Shown here in pieces: positions 1-7,765 of a DNA stretch of 23,484 nucleotides; the first letter of the stretch is position 1, and each line of letters opens with the position of its first letter. The notes below the pieces were generated by a model that did no database searches, was not told where the DNA came from, and saw only the letters and a program-made list of their open reading frames with translations. The stretch spans positions 1 through 23,484 of the forward strand of contig JAICWX010000120.1 in the NCBI GenBank assembly GCA_025934635.1. Direction: 5' to 3'. Source of the DNA: Streptosporangiaceae bacterium (GTDB lineage: Bacteria; Actinomycetota; Actinomycetes; Streptosporangiales; Streptosporangiaceae). The translations under genes were made by a program, and so were the position numbers.

Positions 1-220
1 CCGCGGCCAGTACGGCCACCGGCCGCCAGTTCCGGACGACCAGCGCGACCGGGCCCGCCGCCAGCAGCAGGTACCCCCAGACGTCCAGCGTCCTGCTATC
101 GGCCTGGTGCCGGGCGGCCAGCGTGGTTCCGCCGACCTGGATTACGGCGGCCACCGCCGCCAGCACCAGGTCCCGGCGCCGCCCGCCCGCCAGCTGTTTT
201 ACCGCTGAGGCCACATCCAC
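1..220 (-). CDS. Sensor histidine kinase, N-terminal part only (runs off the left edge)
   Basis: Reading the minus strand from a GTG at 220 gives an open frame to the window edge. It starts VDVASAVKQLAGGRRRD, followed by two hydrophobic stretches (LVLAAVAAVIQVGGTT and WGYLLLAAGPVALVV) and an arginine turn (RNWRP). Alternating short membrane segments after a basic N-terminus are typical of the membrane domain of actinobacterial NarL-type sensor kinases. No kinase domain is visible, so the class rests on pattern likeness. A GTG at 214 is an alternative start, and neither has a clear ribosome binding site. It faces away from the large regulator at 657. It could instead be another small membrane protein. 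Confidence 0.55.
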   Translation of the reverse strand, partial: MDVASAVKQLAGGRRRDLVLAAVAAVIQVGGTTLAARHQADSRTLDVWGYLLLAAGPVALVVRNWRPVAVLAA

Positions 221-656
221 CTCAGCACGGTAGGCCGGACCGGCCCCGGAAATCGTCCGCCGGGCGGTGTAACCGCGCCTACCGCGACCGCGGTACGGCT
301 GCTACCCCCGGTGGAGTACAGCCCTGCGGCCGGACGCCCGCTGGGTGCCCGGCCGCACTCCCCCCCTGGGGCATTAACTGCCGAATTCCGAAAACGATCG
401 CCCGTGTCAGCGAAAGGCCCTGGCACGCATCGTGTTCGCATTCGATGTCCTTTATTCGCGGTCCGGGCAGGCCGCCAATTCCAGGTCGGCGCTTACCCGA
501 TAGTGCGAATCGCAGGACTCCAGAACCGAGCCTAGGGGGGACATCGCGGGACTACCATGAAGGAAAAGCCACAGAATCACCCACAGTTTCGGCCGCAGAT
601 GAGCGGGACAGCTTCCTGTGCGCAGGCCAGCGCCGGGATTAGTCCCGGAGGTGGTG
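221..656. other. Gene-free divergent spacer between the left histidine kinase and the XRE/ATPase gene
   Basis: No convincing gene was found here. The short open frames lack ribosome binding sites and protein-like composition. At 504-514 there is a perfect small palindrome, TGCGA-A-TCGCA, which could be an operator for one of the flanking genes. Promoters for both are expected here, but no convincing -35/-10 pair was picked out. Confidence 0.4.
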
Positions 657-3600
657 ATGGCAGAACAATCCGGCAACTCCTTCGCCGTGCTGCTCAAGCA
701 GGAGCGAACGGGCGCCCGGATGACGCAGCACGACCTCGCGGAGGCGGCCGGGCTCAGCGAGCGGGCCGTCAGCGACCTCGAGCGCGGGCTGGTCAGGAAG
801 CCGCACAAGGAAACCGTCAGCCTGCTGGCTGACGCACTGGGCCTCGAGGCCGCGCGCCGTGACGCGTTCGAGTCCGCGGCCCGGGGCCGCGGCCCGGCGG
901 CCGCCGGGGCTGGCCGCCGGGCGGCCGGGGGCGCCGGAGATTCCGTCGCCGATCCGCGGACGTGGCTGGCCCGCGTGGTCGCCGCCCTCGACGAGCTCGG
1001 CGTATCGGCGGCTCGCTCCATGGTGGCCAGGTGGCGAGCCGGCCCGGGTCTTGACGACGCCTGGCTGGCCTGGGTCGAGGGACTCATCAGGCTCACCGAG
1101 GAAGGCCGGCTGCGGCCCGCCGCCCGCCGCCCGCCGCCGGCCTCCAGCCGGGGGACTTTCTACGGTCGCGACCGCGAGGTGGCGGAGCTCGGCGGCTTCC
1201 TCGACCGGGTACGGCAGGGACGGGGCGGGGTCGCGCTTGTCCTGGGACCGGCCGGCATCGGCAAGTCCCGCCTGCTGGTCGAGCTCCTGGCCGCCCATCC
1301 GGCCGGCCTCGGGGCCGAGTGGGTGGCGCTTGACCGCGGCGAGGCCGGTTACCGGGGCTGGCGCCGCCTGCTCGCGCCGCTGTGGGTGACGCTCCGCCGG
1401 ACCGAGCTGGCGCCCGCCGGCCTGGTGCGGCACGTCGAGATCCTCGATGACATCCTGCTGGCCGACGACGACGGCGACCTGACCGGGAAGCTCTTCCCCG
1501 GCGAGGTGGCCGCGGCCGTCGCCGCGCTGCTGGATCACGTGGCCGCGCGGCAGCCCCTGGTGCTCGTCATCGACGACGCCCACCGCGGCGGTGCGAGCTC
1601 GGATCATCTCCTGGTCGAGGTGGCCCGGCGGGTCAGCGCCAGCAGTGTCGGCATCATCGCCGCGCTGCGCCGGGACGAACTGGAGGAGAACTCGCCGGTC
1701 GGTCCCTACGGCGACCAGGCCGGCGGGCGGGCGGCCCTGGACGTGGTGGTCCCCATCGACGTGCCGCCGCTGGACGCGGCCGCGACCGCGGACCTGATCC
1801 GGGAGCAGACCGGGGCCGAGCCGCCGGCCGAGATCGTCGAGCAGGTGCTGAGGCGGACCGGCGGGCGGCCGCACCTGATCGGCTTCACCAAGGTGCAGGC
1901 GCCCGCGCGCGGCCCGGCGAACGCCTCCTCGTGGGCCGTCGGCAAGCTCGAGGCCGAGGGCCTTCGCCTGCTCGAGCCCGCCATCCAGAGCCGGACCGAT
2001 GAGGTACGGGACGTCCTGTACGCCGCCGCGCTGTGCACGGCCGGCGGGTACATCGAGGCCGGCCTGGTCGCGGGCGTCACCGGCCGGCCGGTCCCGGCGG
2101 TCGAGCGGATCCTCGACGCCGAGCGCCTGCGCGGGCCGATTCTCGCGCCCCAGGTCTCCGCGTACTGCTTCCAGCATGACAACTGGATCGACGCGCTCAT
2201 CACCGTGTGCCCGGCCGGGCGGCGCCGCGCGCTGCACGCGCGGTGCCTCGAACTGCTGCGCGCCGATCCGGCCGCCGACCCGCAACGGCTCGCCCGGCAC
2301 GCCATCGAGGCCGGCGACGCGCTCGTCGGCGCGGCCGACCTGGTCGCCCTGGCCCGGCAGGCGGCCGACCAGGCCGTCGCGGACTACGCGTTCGCCGCGG
2401 CGGCCGAGTTCTCCGCGGCCGCCGCCCAGTACTCGGACGGAACCGATCGCATCGACCTGCTGATCCGCCAGGCCGACGCGCTGCGCTTCGGCGGTCGCTG
2501 GGACGAGGCCCGGCCGGTGCTGCGGCTGGCCGCCACGCTCGCCCGCGGACTCGGGCGGCCCGGCAGCGAGGCGATCGCGCTGATCCATCTCGAGCGGCTG
2601 ACCTGGAGCTACGGCCTGCACGAAAACCAGCTGACGGAGCAGATCCGGGAGGTGCTCGAGCGGCTGCCGCCCGGTGAGGCGATCCTGCGCGCCCAGGTCC
2701 AGGCCACGCTGGCGCTGCGGCTCGGCATCGCCGAGCGCAAATACGAGGGCGAGCAAGCCGACTTCGCCCGGGCCGCCCTCCTCGAGGTTCCCGCGGCCGG
2801 CGACTCGCCGGCCCGGGCCGACATCCTGATCGGCGTCCGGGGCGGCCTGCAGGATTACCTATCCCCGGGCAAGCTGCTGGAATACGACAAGGCCATCGTG
2901 GACACCGGGATCAAATTCCGTTCGGCCTTCCATATCAACGAGGGTCTTTTCGTCCGTGTCGTCGACCTCATCCGCGCCGGACGGCTGCTGGAGCTGCCGG
3001 CCGCCGTCCGCGCGTACCGGGACTTCAGCGAGCAGAACCCGGCGCCTGTGGTCATCTACGGCCAGGCCCTCATCGACGCGATGCTGTCGACCGCCCGGGG
3101 GGACTTCGCCGCCGCCGGCGAGCAGACGGCCGCGGCCGCGGCCCTCAGCCAGGCCTGGGGTGAATCAGTGGCCCAAGAGGCGCTGATGGCCCAGGTCGGC
3201 TGGCAGCTCTACGAGACCGGCCAGGTGGAGGGCCTGGCCGACGTGCTGACCGGGCTGCCGGGGCAGTCCGTGGGCACCTTCAACGAGCTGACGTGGTCCC
3301 TCGCGGCCGGGATCATCCACGCCGAGCTCGGCGATCTCGCCGCGGCGAGCCATCTGCTCAGCGAGGTCGCCGCGCGCACGGACGACTTCGCGGACCAGCC
3401 GCGCGGTCCCTCGCGCATCGGGACGCTCGCGGCCGCGACGATGGTGCTCGGCCATCCCCTCCTGCTCGGCGCGTTCCCGGCCGACGCCAGCCGCTGGGCC
3501 CGCAGCCTGGCCGGCCAGCTGACCGAGCACCAGGACGCCGTGGTGCTGATCGGGTGGCCGGCTGTCCTGCTCGGCAGCAAGCACCGTTTCATCGGCCTGG

Positions 3601-3857
3601 CGCACCTGGCCGCGGCCCAGCCGGCCCAGGCCGCCGAGCACCTGGCCCGCGCGGTCGCGGAGAACGGAGATTTCGCCGCCGTGCAGACCAGGACCCGCTT
3701 TGACCTGGCCCGGGCGCTCATCCGGGAGCGGGCTGGCCGCGCCCAGGGCAGCGCGGAGCTGGCGGACGTCCAGCGGCGGGCCGGCAAGCTCGGCATGGTG
3801 AACCTCGCCGTCCAGGCCGCCGCCGAACTGGACCGCGCGCACGGCCACGAGCGCTGA
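657..3857 (+). CDS. XRE-family HTH regulator with STAND-like ATPase and helical-repeat C-terminus
   Basis: The protein has 1066 residues. Residues about 9-65 form a Cro/C1-type helix-turn-helix (MTQHDLAEAAGLSERAVSDLERG). An alanine-rich linker follows, then an AAA_16-type ATPase: FYGRDREVAEL at about 168-178, Walker A GPAGIGKS at 197-204, Walker B LVLVIDDAH at 301-309. Residues from about 550 to the end are alanine- and leucine-rich paired helices resembling TPR repeats. The layout is that of signal-transducing ATPases that multimerise when a ligand binds the repeats, here linked to a DNA-binding head; no LuxR-type HTH is seen at the C-terminus. ATG 657 is preferred over the in-frame ATG 618 because GGAGG at 647-651 lies 5 bases before it. 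The ligand and target genes are unknown. It is separated by 106 bases from the next operon and may regulate it, which is inference. Confidence 0.85.
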   Translation: MAEQSGNSFAVLLKQERTGARMTQHDLAEAAGLSERAVSDLERGLVRKPHKETVSLLADALGLEAARRDAFESAARGRGPAAAGAGRRAAGGAGDSVADPRTWLARVVAALDELGVSAARSMVARWRAGPGLDDAWLAWVEGLIRLTEEGRLRPAARRPPPASSRGTFYGRDREVAELGGFLDRVRQGRGGVALVLGPAGIGKSRLLVELLAAHPAGLGAEWVALDRGEAGYRGWRRLLAPLWVTLRRTELAPAGLVRHVEILDDILLADDDGDLTGKLFPGEVAAAVAALLDHVAARQPLVLVIDDAHRGGASSDHLLVEVARRVSASSVGIIAALRRDELEENSPVGPYGDQAGGRAALDVVVPIDVPPLDAAATADLIREQTGAEPPAEIVEQVLRRTGGRPHLIGFTKVQAPARGPANASSWAVGKLEAEGLRLLEPAIQSRTDEVRDVLYAAALCTAGGYIEAGLVAGVTGRPVPAVERILDAERLRGPILAPQVSAYCFQHDNWIDALITVCPAGRRRALHARCLELLRADPAADPQRLARHAIEAGDALVGAADLVALARQAADQAVADYAFAAAAEFSAAAAQYSDGTDRIDLLIRQADALRFGGRWDEARPVLRLAATLARGLGRPGSEAIALIHLERLTWSYGLHENQLTEQIREVLERLPPGEAILRAQVQATLALRLGIAERKYEGEQADFARAALLEVPAAGDSPARADILIGVRGGLQDYLSPGKLLEYDKAIVDTGIKFRSAFHINEGLFVRVVDLIRAGRLLELPAAVRAYRDFSEQNPAPVVIYGQALIDAMLSTARGDFAAAGEQTAAAAALSQAWGESVAQEALMAQVGWQLYETGQVEGLADVLTGLPGQSVGTFNELTWSLAAGIIHAELGDLAAASHLLSEVAARTDDFADQPRGPSRIGTLAAATMVLGHPLLLGAFPADASRWARSLAGQLTEHQDAVVLIGWPAVLLGSKHRFIGLAHLAAAQPAQAAEHLARAVAENGDFAAVQTRTRFDLARALIRERAGRAQGSAELADVQRRAGKLGMVNLAVQAAAELDRAHGHER

Positions 3858-3919
3858 CCCTCGCGGAATACGACCTGGTAGTAGTGCTTTCGTCTAGTGG
3901 CGGGCTGAACCGGTCGTAG

Positions 3920-3938
3920 CCGATAAACGTCTTATCGG
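3920..3938. promoter_or_regulatory. Candidate operator, perfect inverted repeat CCGATAA-N5-TTATCGG
   Basis: CCGATAA (3920-3926) and TTATCGG (3932-3938) are exact reverse complements separated by 5 bases. The repeat ends 25 bases before the ATG at 3964 and just upstream of its ribosome binding site. It is AT-richer than its surroundings and is not followed by a T run, so an operator fits better than a terminator. Which regulator binds is unknown; the response regulator encoded at 5934 and the XRE/ATPase regulator are the obvious candidates. Confidence 0.4.
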
Positions 3939-3963
3939 ATACGCACTCACGAGGAGCGCTCAC

Positions 3964-4371
3964 ATGAAACGCATGCTGCTGATCCTGGCCGCGGTCGTGG
4001 CCACCGGGGGCATCGCAGCCGCACCCGCCGTCGCCGGGATAGCCGGGAACCCGTCCTTCAGCCACCAGATCCCGGTTCCGGTGCCCAGCCAGGCCCAGTC
4101 ACCCCGCTTCGCCGACGACCACGGTCACGACGGGACGGCAACCGCCGCCCCGGTAGCGCCGTCATCGCACGCCGAGCCCGGTGACGACCGCGGCGGCGCA
4201 TCGGCCCACGCCGAGCCGGGCGACGACCGCGGCGGCGCGACCGCTCACGCCGAGCCGGGCGATGACCGCGGCGGCGCGTCGGCCCACGCCGGGCCCAGTG
4301 ACGATCATGGCGGCGCGTCCGGCCATGACGGGTCAGGCGACGATAGCGGCGGCGGTCACGGTCGTGGCTGA
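3964..4371 (+). CDS. Small secreted Asp/His/Gly-rich tandem-repeat protein
   Basis: The protein has 135 residues. ATG 3964 is preceded by GAGGAG (3951-3956) at 7 bases. The N-terminus is a classical signal peptide: MKRM, a hydrophobic core of alanine, valine and leucine, and a likely cleavage site after APAVA at residue 24. From about residue 69 there are about five 13-residue repeats of the form HAEPGDDRGGASA; the first three are nearly identical and the last two diverged. The mature protein is low in hydrophobic residues and rich in Asp, His and Gly, so it is probably disordered, and the DD and H positions could bind divalent cations. No family is recognised. It ends 3 bases before the histidine kinase start, so the two are probably co-transcribed and the protein may act as an extracellular partner of that kinase (inference). 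Confidence 0.75.
   Translation: MKRMLLILAAVVATGGIAAAPAVAGIAGNPSFSHQIPVPVPSQAQSPRFADDHGHDGTATAAPVAPSSHAEPGDDRGGASAHAEPGDDRGGATAHAEPGDDRGGASAHAGPSDDHGGASGHDGSGDDSGGGHGRG
4168..4362 (+). repeat. 39-bp in-frame tandem repeat (about five copies)
   Basis: The unit encodes 13 residues starting HAEPGDD. Unit starts lie at the codons for His69, His82, His95, His108 and His121 of the secreted protein. Copies 1-3 are nearly identical in DNA and protein, while copies 4 and 5 drift (HAGPSDDHGG, HDGSGDDSGG). This suggests recent expansion at the 5' side of the array. Confidence 0.8.
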
Positions 4372-4374
4372 CAC

Positions 4375-5937
4375 GTGACCGGCAGATCGCTCGATGCCGC
4401 GGGTGCGGCCGGACATGATCCGGCCGCGCCCGCGGCGGCCGTGTCCGCTCCGGCCCTGCCCGCTGAGACAGTGCCCACTCCGGCGGAGCCCGCCACCATG
4501 CCGCTTCCGGTCACCGGGCCCGGCGAAGCCGCCGACTGGGTCGTGCTGGCCCGGCCGCGGGCCGAACGTCCGGCCGAGGAGCCGGCCAGCCTGCGCCGGG
4601 TCCTGTTCCCGGTCGCGCTCGCGGCGCTGGTCGTCGCGGTCATCGTGGCGGTCGGCGGATCCGTGGTCAGCCAGCGGATCGCCGAGTCCGAAGCGGTCCA
4701 CGACGTCGCCGTGCTCACCGACGACCTGGCCGACAGCGTGATCCAGCCCGCCCTGACCAACGCCATGCCAGCTGACCCGGCGCAGGCACGGCACGTCCTG
4801 GACCCGCTGGTGCACCCCTGGCGGCAGGATGGATCCATGGTCCGGGTCAAGGTGTGGACCCCGGCCGGGATGGTGCTGTACTCCGACGAGCCGCGCCTGA
4901 TCGGCGAGACCTTCGCGCTCGAGCCCGGCGCCCGCTCCGCATTGATGTCACCCCGCACCGACGCCGACATCAGCGACCTGCGCCTGCCGGAGAACCGGTT
5001 CGAGCGCGATGACGGCAAGCTGCTCGAGGTGTACCGGCCGGTCTGGACCCCGGACGGGCAGCCGCTCCTGTTCGAGACCTACTTCCGGTACGACGTGGTC
5101 AGCCAGCGCAGCCATCAGCTGTGGCGCGCCTTCGGCGGCGTCATGCTCAGCTCCCTGCTGGCCCTGATCATCTTGCTCAGCGGCGTCGGGTGGGTGTCGC
5201 TGGTCCGGTCCCGGCGGGCCCGGGCCGAACGGGAGCGGATGATGGAACGGGCCCTGGCTGCTTCGGACGAGGAGCGCCGGCGGATCGCGGCCACGCTGCA
5301 CGACGGCGTGGTCCAGCAACTGGTCGCGGCCTCGTTCATCGCGGCCGGCCAGGCCCAGCACGCCGCGGCGGACGGCGACGAGGGCCGGGCCGAGAGCCTC
5401 GAGTCGGTCGCCGCCACCGTCCGCGACAGCGTGGCCGGGCTGCGCTCGCTGCTGGTCGACATCTACCCGCCCAGCCTGCGCAGCGCCGGGCTGGCCAGCG
5501 CGCTGCACGACCTGGCCAGCGGCGCGTCCGGTCACGGGGCCGTCGTCGTCGCGGACGTCGACGCCGCGGTGGCGGACGCGGCCCCGGAGAGGCAGCAGGA
5601 AGTGATGTTCCGGATCGCCCAGGAGGCGCTGCGCAACGCGCTCCGGCACGCCGAGGCCGGGCACATCACGCTCCGCCTGGCGGCCGGCCCGGACGGGGCT
5701 GCCTGGGACGGAGCTGGCCGGGACGGAGCTGGCCGGGATGGGGCGGCGGTGCTCGAGGTCGCCGACGACGGCCGCGGGTTCGACGGCAGCGGTTTCCACG
5801 GGCGGGGCGCCGCGGGCGAGGGCCATTTCGGCCTCCGGCTGATGACCGACGCCGCCACCCACGGCGGCGGCGAGCTCAGCCTGCTCAGCGCGCCGGGCGG
5901 CGGCACCCGGATCCGCTACCGGGCCGGTGCGGCATGA
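4375..5937 (+). CDS. Membrane sensor histidine kinase, NarL/LiaS type
   Basis: This is a two-component kinase of 520 residues from GTG 4375. It has a Pro/Ala-rich cytoplasmic leader (1-70), TM1 at about 75-97, an extracytoplasmic sensor region of about 155 residues, and TM2 at about 253-275. A HisKA_3 dimerisation helix follows, with the phospho-accepting His309 in ATLHDGVVQQL. The HATPase_c domain has an N box (RIAQEALRNALRHA, Asn421), the DDGRGF box at 464-469 and HFGLRLM at 484-490. GTG 4375 has no clear ribosome binding site; ATG 4498 (residue 42) has GGAG 9 bases upstream and is a serious alternative that would remove the low-complexity leader. The stop overlaps the ATG of the response regulator (ATGA), so the two are translationally coupled. 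The signal sensed is unknown. A short glycine-rich insert between the N and G boxes comes from a 15-bp DNA repeat. Confidence 0.9.
   Translation: MTGRSLDAAGAAGHDPAAPAAAVSAPALPAETVPTPAEPATMPLPVTGPGEAADWVVLARPRAERPAEEPASLRRVLFPVALAALVVAVIVAVGGSVVSQRIAESEAVHDVAVLTDDLADSVIQPALTNAMPADPAQARHVLDPLVHPWRQDGSMVRVKVWTPAGMVLYSDEPRLIGETFALEPGARSALMSPRTDADISDLRLPENRFERDDGKLLEVYRPVWTPDGQPLLFETYFRYDVVSQRSHQLWRAFGGVMLSSLLALIILLSGVGWVSLVRSRRARAERERMMERALAASDEERRRIAATLHDGVVQQLVAASFIAAGQAQHAAADGDEGRAESLESVAATVRDSVAGLRSLLVDIYPPSLRSAGLASALHDLASGASGHGAVVVADVDAAVADAAPERQQEVMFRIAQEALRNALRHAEAGHITLRLAAGPDGAAWDGAGRDGAGRDGAAVLEVADDGRGFDGSGFHGRGAAGEGHFGLRLMTDAATHGGGELSLLSAPGGGTRIRYRAGAA
5705..5734 (+). repeat. 15-bp tandem repeat inside the kinase ATP-binding domain
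   Basis: GGGACGGAGCTGGCC occurs twice in direct tandem (5705-5719 and 5720-5734), followed by a partial third copy. It encodes DGAGR repeats in a loop between the N and G boxes of the HATPase domain. The in-frame length keeps the domain intact. Confidence 0.75.
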
Positions 5938-6563
5938 TCCGGGTGCTCGTCGTCGATGACCACCGGCTGGTCCGGGCCGGCCTGATCACGCTGCTCGAGG
6001 CGGCCGGGGACATCGAGGTCGTGGGGGAGGCGGCCGACGGCCGCCAGGCGCTGGAGGTGGCCAGGTCCGCCGCGCCCGACGTCACCCTGATGGACCTGTC
6101 GATGCCCGTCCTGGACGGCGTGGCCGCGACCAGGATGCTGCTCGATGAACAGCCGGACGTGCGGGTCGTCGCGCTGACGTCGTTCTCCGACCGGCAGCGC
6201 GTCACCGACGTGCTGGCCGCGGGCGCGATCGGCTACCTGCTCAAGGATTCCCGTCCGGAGGAACTGCTGGCCGCGGTCCGTTCGGCCGCCGACGGGCACT
6301 CCCCGCTGGACCCGCGGGTCGCCGGGGCGCTGCTGCCCGGCCGCGAGCCGCCCGTCACCGACCTGCTCAGCGAGCGGGAAAAGCAGGTCCTGCGGCTCGC
6401 CGCGGCCGGCCTGGCCAACAAGCAGATCGCCCGCAGGCTCGGCATCAGCGAGAGCACCGTGAAGGTGCACATCGGCAACATCTTCCGCCACATCGGCGTC
6501 CGCGACCGCACCTCCGCCGCCCTCTGGGCCCGCGAGAACCTCACCACCCCGGACGGACCCTGA
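5934..6563 (+). CDS. NarL/LuxR-type response regulator
   Basis: The protein has 209 residues. The receiver domain (1-120) carries the acidic pair Asp8/Asp9, phospho-acceptor Asp54 in TLMDLSMP, the switch LTS at 81-83 and Lys104 in YLLKD. The C-terminal LuxR-type HTH spans about 143-205 (LLSEREKQVLRLAAAGLANK, then STVKVHIGNIF). The ATG at 5934 overlaps the kinase stop by four bases, which identifies the kinase as its partner. It would bind DNA as a dimer after phosphorylation; the palindrome at 3920-3938 upstream of its own operon is a reasonable target to test. It ends only 9 bases from the convergent gene at 6573, with no ordinary terminator in between. Confidence 0.95.
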   Translation: MIRVLVVDDHRLVRAGLITLLEAAGDIEVVGEAADGRQALEVARSAAPDVTLMDLSMPVLDGVAATRMLLDEQPDVRVVALTSFSDRQRVTDVLAAGAIGYLLKDSRPEELLAAVRSAADGHSPLDPRVAGALLPGREPPVTDLLSEREKQVLRLAAAGLANKQIARRLGISESTVKVHIGNIFRHIGVRDRTSAALWARENLTTPDGP

Positions 6564-6572
6564 CCACTGGTC

Positions 6573-7349
6573 TCAATATTCACATCCCCACCACGGGCCC
6601 CGTTCGTCACACACTCCAGCCCCGGGCAACGACATCGATGCTCCATCAATGTCGTTCCGGCAGCATTGATGCTCCATCCATGCCGTTAAGGATCGGCCCG
6701 ATGCCGTCTCGCCCATGGCGGTCAGCAACACGGGTAACAGGGGTTCGCCGGGCGCGGTAAACGGGACGCCTTCGGCGCAGAGCGGGCACCGGTTAGCGGG
6801 CCAGGTCTGGCTCGGGAGGTTGGCGGCCGGGTAGAAGGGCACGCCCAGCTGCTCCGGGATCAGCTCGCTGGCGTCGCCCAGCGCGAGCAGGGCGGTCACC
6901 GCGACGGGGACCGCGCCGTGCCTGCGTACCTCGGCCGCGCAGGCCGCCACGGCGGTGCCGGCGTTGACGGCGTCGTCGACGATGCCGACCCGCCAGCCGC
7001 CGATCCCGCCGGGCACCGGGCCAGCGTGGTAGCCCGCGATCCCGCCGGGCACCGGGCCGAGGTGGTAGCCCGCGAGCTCGCCGGGCGCGCGGTAGCCGGG
7101 CAGGAACGCCGCCGTCAGCCGGTCGGCGACGGCGTAGGCCAGGAACGCGCCGCCCTCCAGGGGGCCGCAGACCGCGTCGACCGCATGCTCCCGCAGCCGG
7201 TCCGCCATCCAGCGGACGGGCTGACGGAGCAGAACCGGGCGCAGGAACAGCGCGTCCAGCTCCAGCCACACATCCCCGTGGTACCCGGTGCCCAGGTCGA
7301 AGTGCCCCCGGGCGGGCCGAGCGAGCGGGACCGCGTCCCAGGAATCCAC
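6573..7349 (-). CDS. Orotate phosphoribosyltransferase-like protein with a repeat-derived C-terminal tail
   Basis: The protein has 258 residues from GTG 7349. It belongs to the type I phosphoribosyltransferase fold: a PyrE-like N-terminus (HFDLGTGYHGDVWLELD), VDAVCGPLEGGAFLA near 57-71, and the PRPP-binding loop VGIVDDAVNAGTAV at 121-134 with its two Asp residues. Actinobacterial relatives usually end soon after a cysteine-containing motif like CPLCAEGVPF (188-197). Here the frame continues about 60 more residues, through the palindromic repeats at 6625-6686, before a TGA at 6573. Residues 93-116 are a 12-residue tandem duplication just before the PRPP loop. The nucleobase substrate cannot be assigned, and no pyrimidine genes are nearby. 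The start lacks a strong ribosome binding site. Confidence 0.8.
   Translation of the reverse strand: MDSWDAVPLARPARGHFDLGTGYHGDVWLELDALFLRPVLLRQPVRWMADRLREHAVDAVCGPLEGGAFLAYAVADRLTAAFLPGYRAPGELAGYHLGPVPGGIAGYHAGPVPGGIGGWRVGIVDDAVNAGTAVAACAAEVRRHGAVPVAVTALLALGDASELIPEQLGVPFYPAANLPSQTWPANRCPLCAEGVPFTAPGEPLLPVLLTAMGETASGRSLTAWMEHQCCRNDIDGASMSLPGAGVCDERGPWWGCEY
6625..6686. repeat. 62-bp double-palindrome element, left copy
   Basis: It contains two imperfect palindromes. The first has 13-base arms (AACGACATCGATG and CATCAATGTCGTT) around CTC, with one mismatch. The second, at about 6659-6687, is built the same way around CTC. Its reverse complement matches 20752-20813 at 58 of 62 positions. It lies inside the 3' part of the phosphoribosyltransferase frame and could also fold as a terminator hairpin for the convergent genes. 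Confidence 0.85.
7001..7072 (-). repeat. 36-bp tandem duplication in the phosphoribosyltransferase gene
   Basis: Bases 7001-7036 and 7037-7072 are near-identical direct copies. On the minus strand they encode AGYHLGPVPGGI and AGYHAGPVPGGI. The duplication is in frame and lies just upstream of the PRPP loop. Confidence 0.75.
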
Positions 7350-7401
7350 CCCGCCATGGTCTCACCGGTGGACCGTCCGCCTCAGCCATCTGGCGGCCGG
7401 A

Positions 7402-7419
7402 ATCAGCTAGCTGGCTGAT
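7402..7419. promoter_or_regulatory. Candidate operator in the divergent gap, ATCAGC-N6-GCTGAT
   Basis: ATCAGC (7402-7407) and GCTGAT (7414-7419) are exact inverted arms. An overlapping perfect palindrome CAGCTAGCTG covers 7404-7413. It lies between the divergent starts at 7349 and 7481. A regulatory role is inferred from position only. Confidence 0.25.
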
Positions 7420-7480
7420 ACGCACTGGATGCGGCAACGGGCAGGCTGAGACAGAAGAAACGAGGGGCAGGAGGACGGGG

Positions 7481-7705
7481 ATGTTCAAGCGCAGGCAAGC
7501 CCGGGACGAGGCCTGGGAGGGTGTCGTCACCGATAAGAAACGGTCTTCGCCGGACGGCCAGAATATGTACCACCGGATCTCGGTGACGCTGGGCGACGGC
7601 ACGGTCAAGGAGGTCCGGGTGCGGGGCGGGCTGTGGAAAACGCTGGAGCCGGGTGACCGGATCGTCAAGCGGTCCGGCGAGACCGCCCCGGTCAAGATCG
7701 GCTAG
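7481..7705 (+). CDS. Conserved small actinobacterial protein of unknown function
   Basis: The protein has 74 residues and a strong ribosome binding site (AGGAGG at 7469-7474, 6 bases before ATG). The sequence is basic at the start (MFKRRQARDEAWEGVVTDKK), then strand-like (YHRISVTLGDGTVKEVRVRG) and ends with GLWKTLEPGDRIVKRSG. The composition suggests a small beta-barrel. It has no signal peptide and no membrane segment, so it is probably cytoplasmic. It resembles short hypothetical proteins common in Streptomyces and relatives (possibly the DUF7489 group, recalled rather than checked). It lies upstream of the dipeptidase gene on the same strand with a 60-base gap. Confidence 0.75.
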   Translation: MFKRRQARDEAWEGVVTDKKRSSPDGQNMYHRISVTLGDGTVKEVRVRGGLWKTLEPGDRIVKRSGETAPVKIG

Positions 7706-7765
7706 CCCGCGGCCGGCGGCCCGGCTGATGGCGGCATGATGGCCAGCAGCAGAAGGGAGCTGTCC

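Noticed and set aside
557..832. Open frame starting ATG 557 on the plus strand
   Set aside because: It overlaps the start of the XRE/ATPase gene in another frame, has no ribosome binding site, and its second half is an arginine-rich out-of-frame translation.
639..2756. Long minus-strand open frame of 705 codons
   Set aside because: It is antisense to the XRE/ATPase gene, has shadow-type Gly/Arg/Gln-rich composition and shows no domain. It is a by-product of high GC at third positions.
5121..5933. Upstream extension of the response-regulator frame to 5121
   Set aside because: The extension is the arginine-rich shadow of the kinase. The ATG at 5934 overlapping the kinase stop gives the exact receiver-domain N-terminus.
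6625..6686. CRISPR array from repeated GATGGAGCATC units
   Set aside because: There are only two or three units per site, the units differ from each other, and there are no unique spacers or cas genes.
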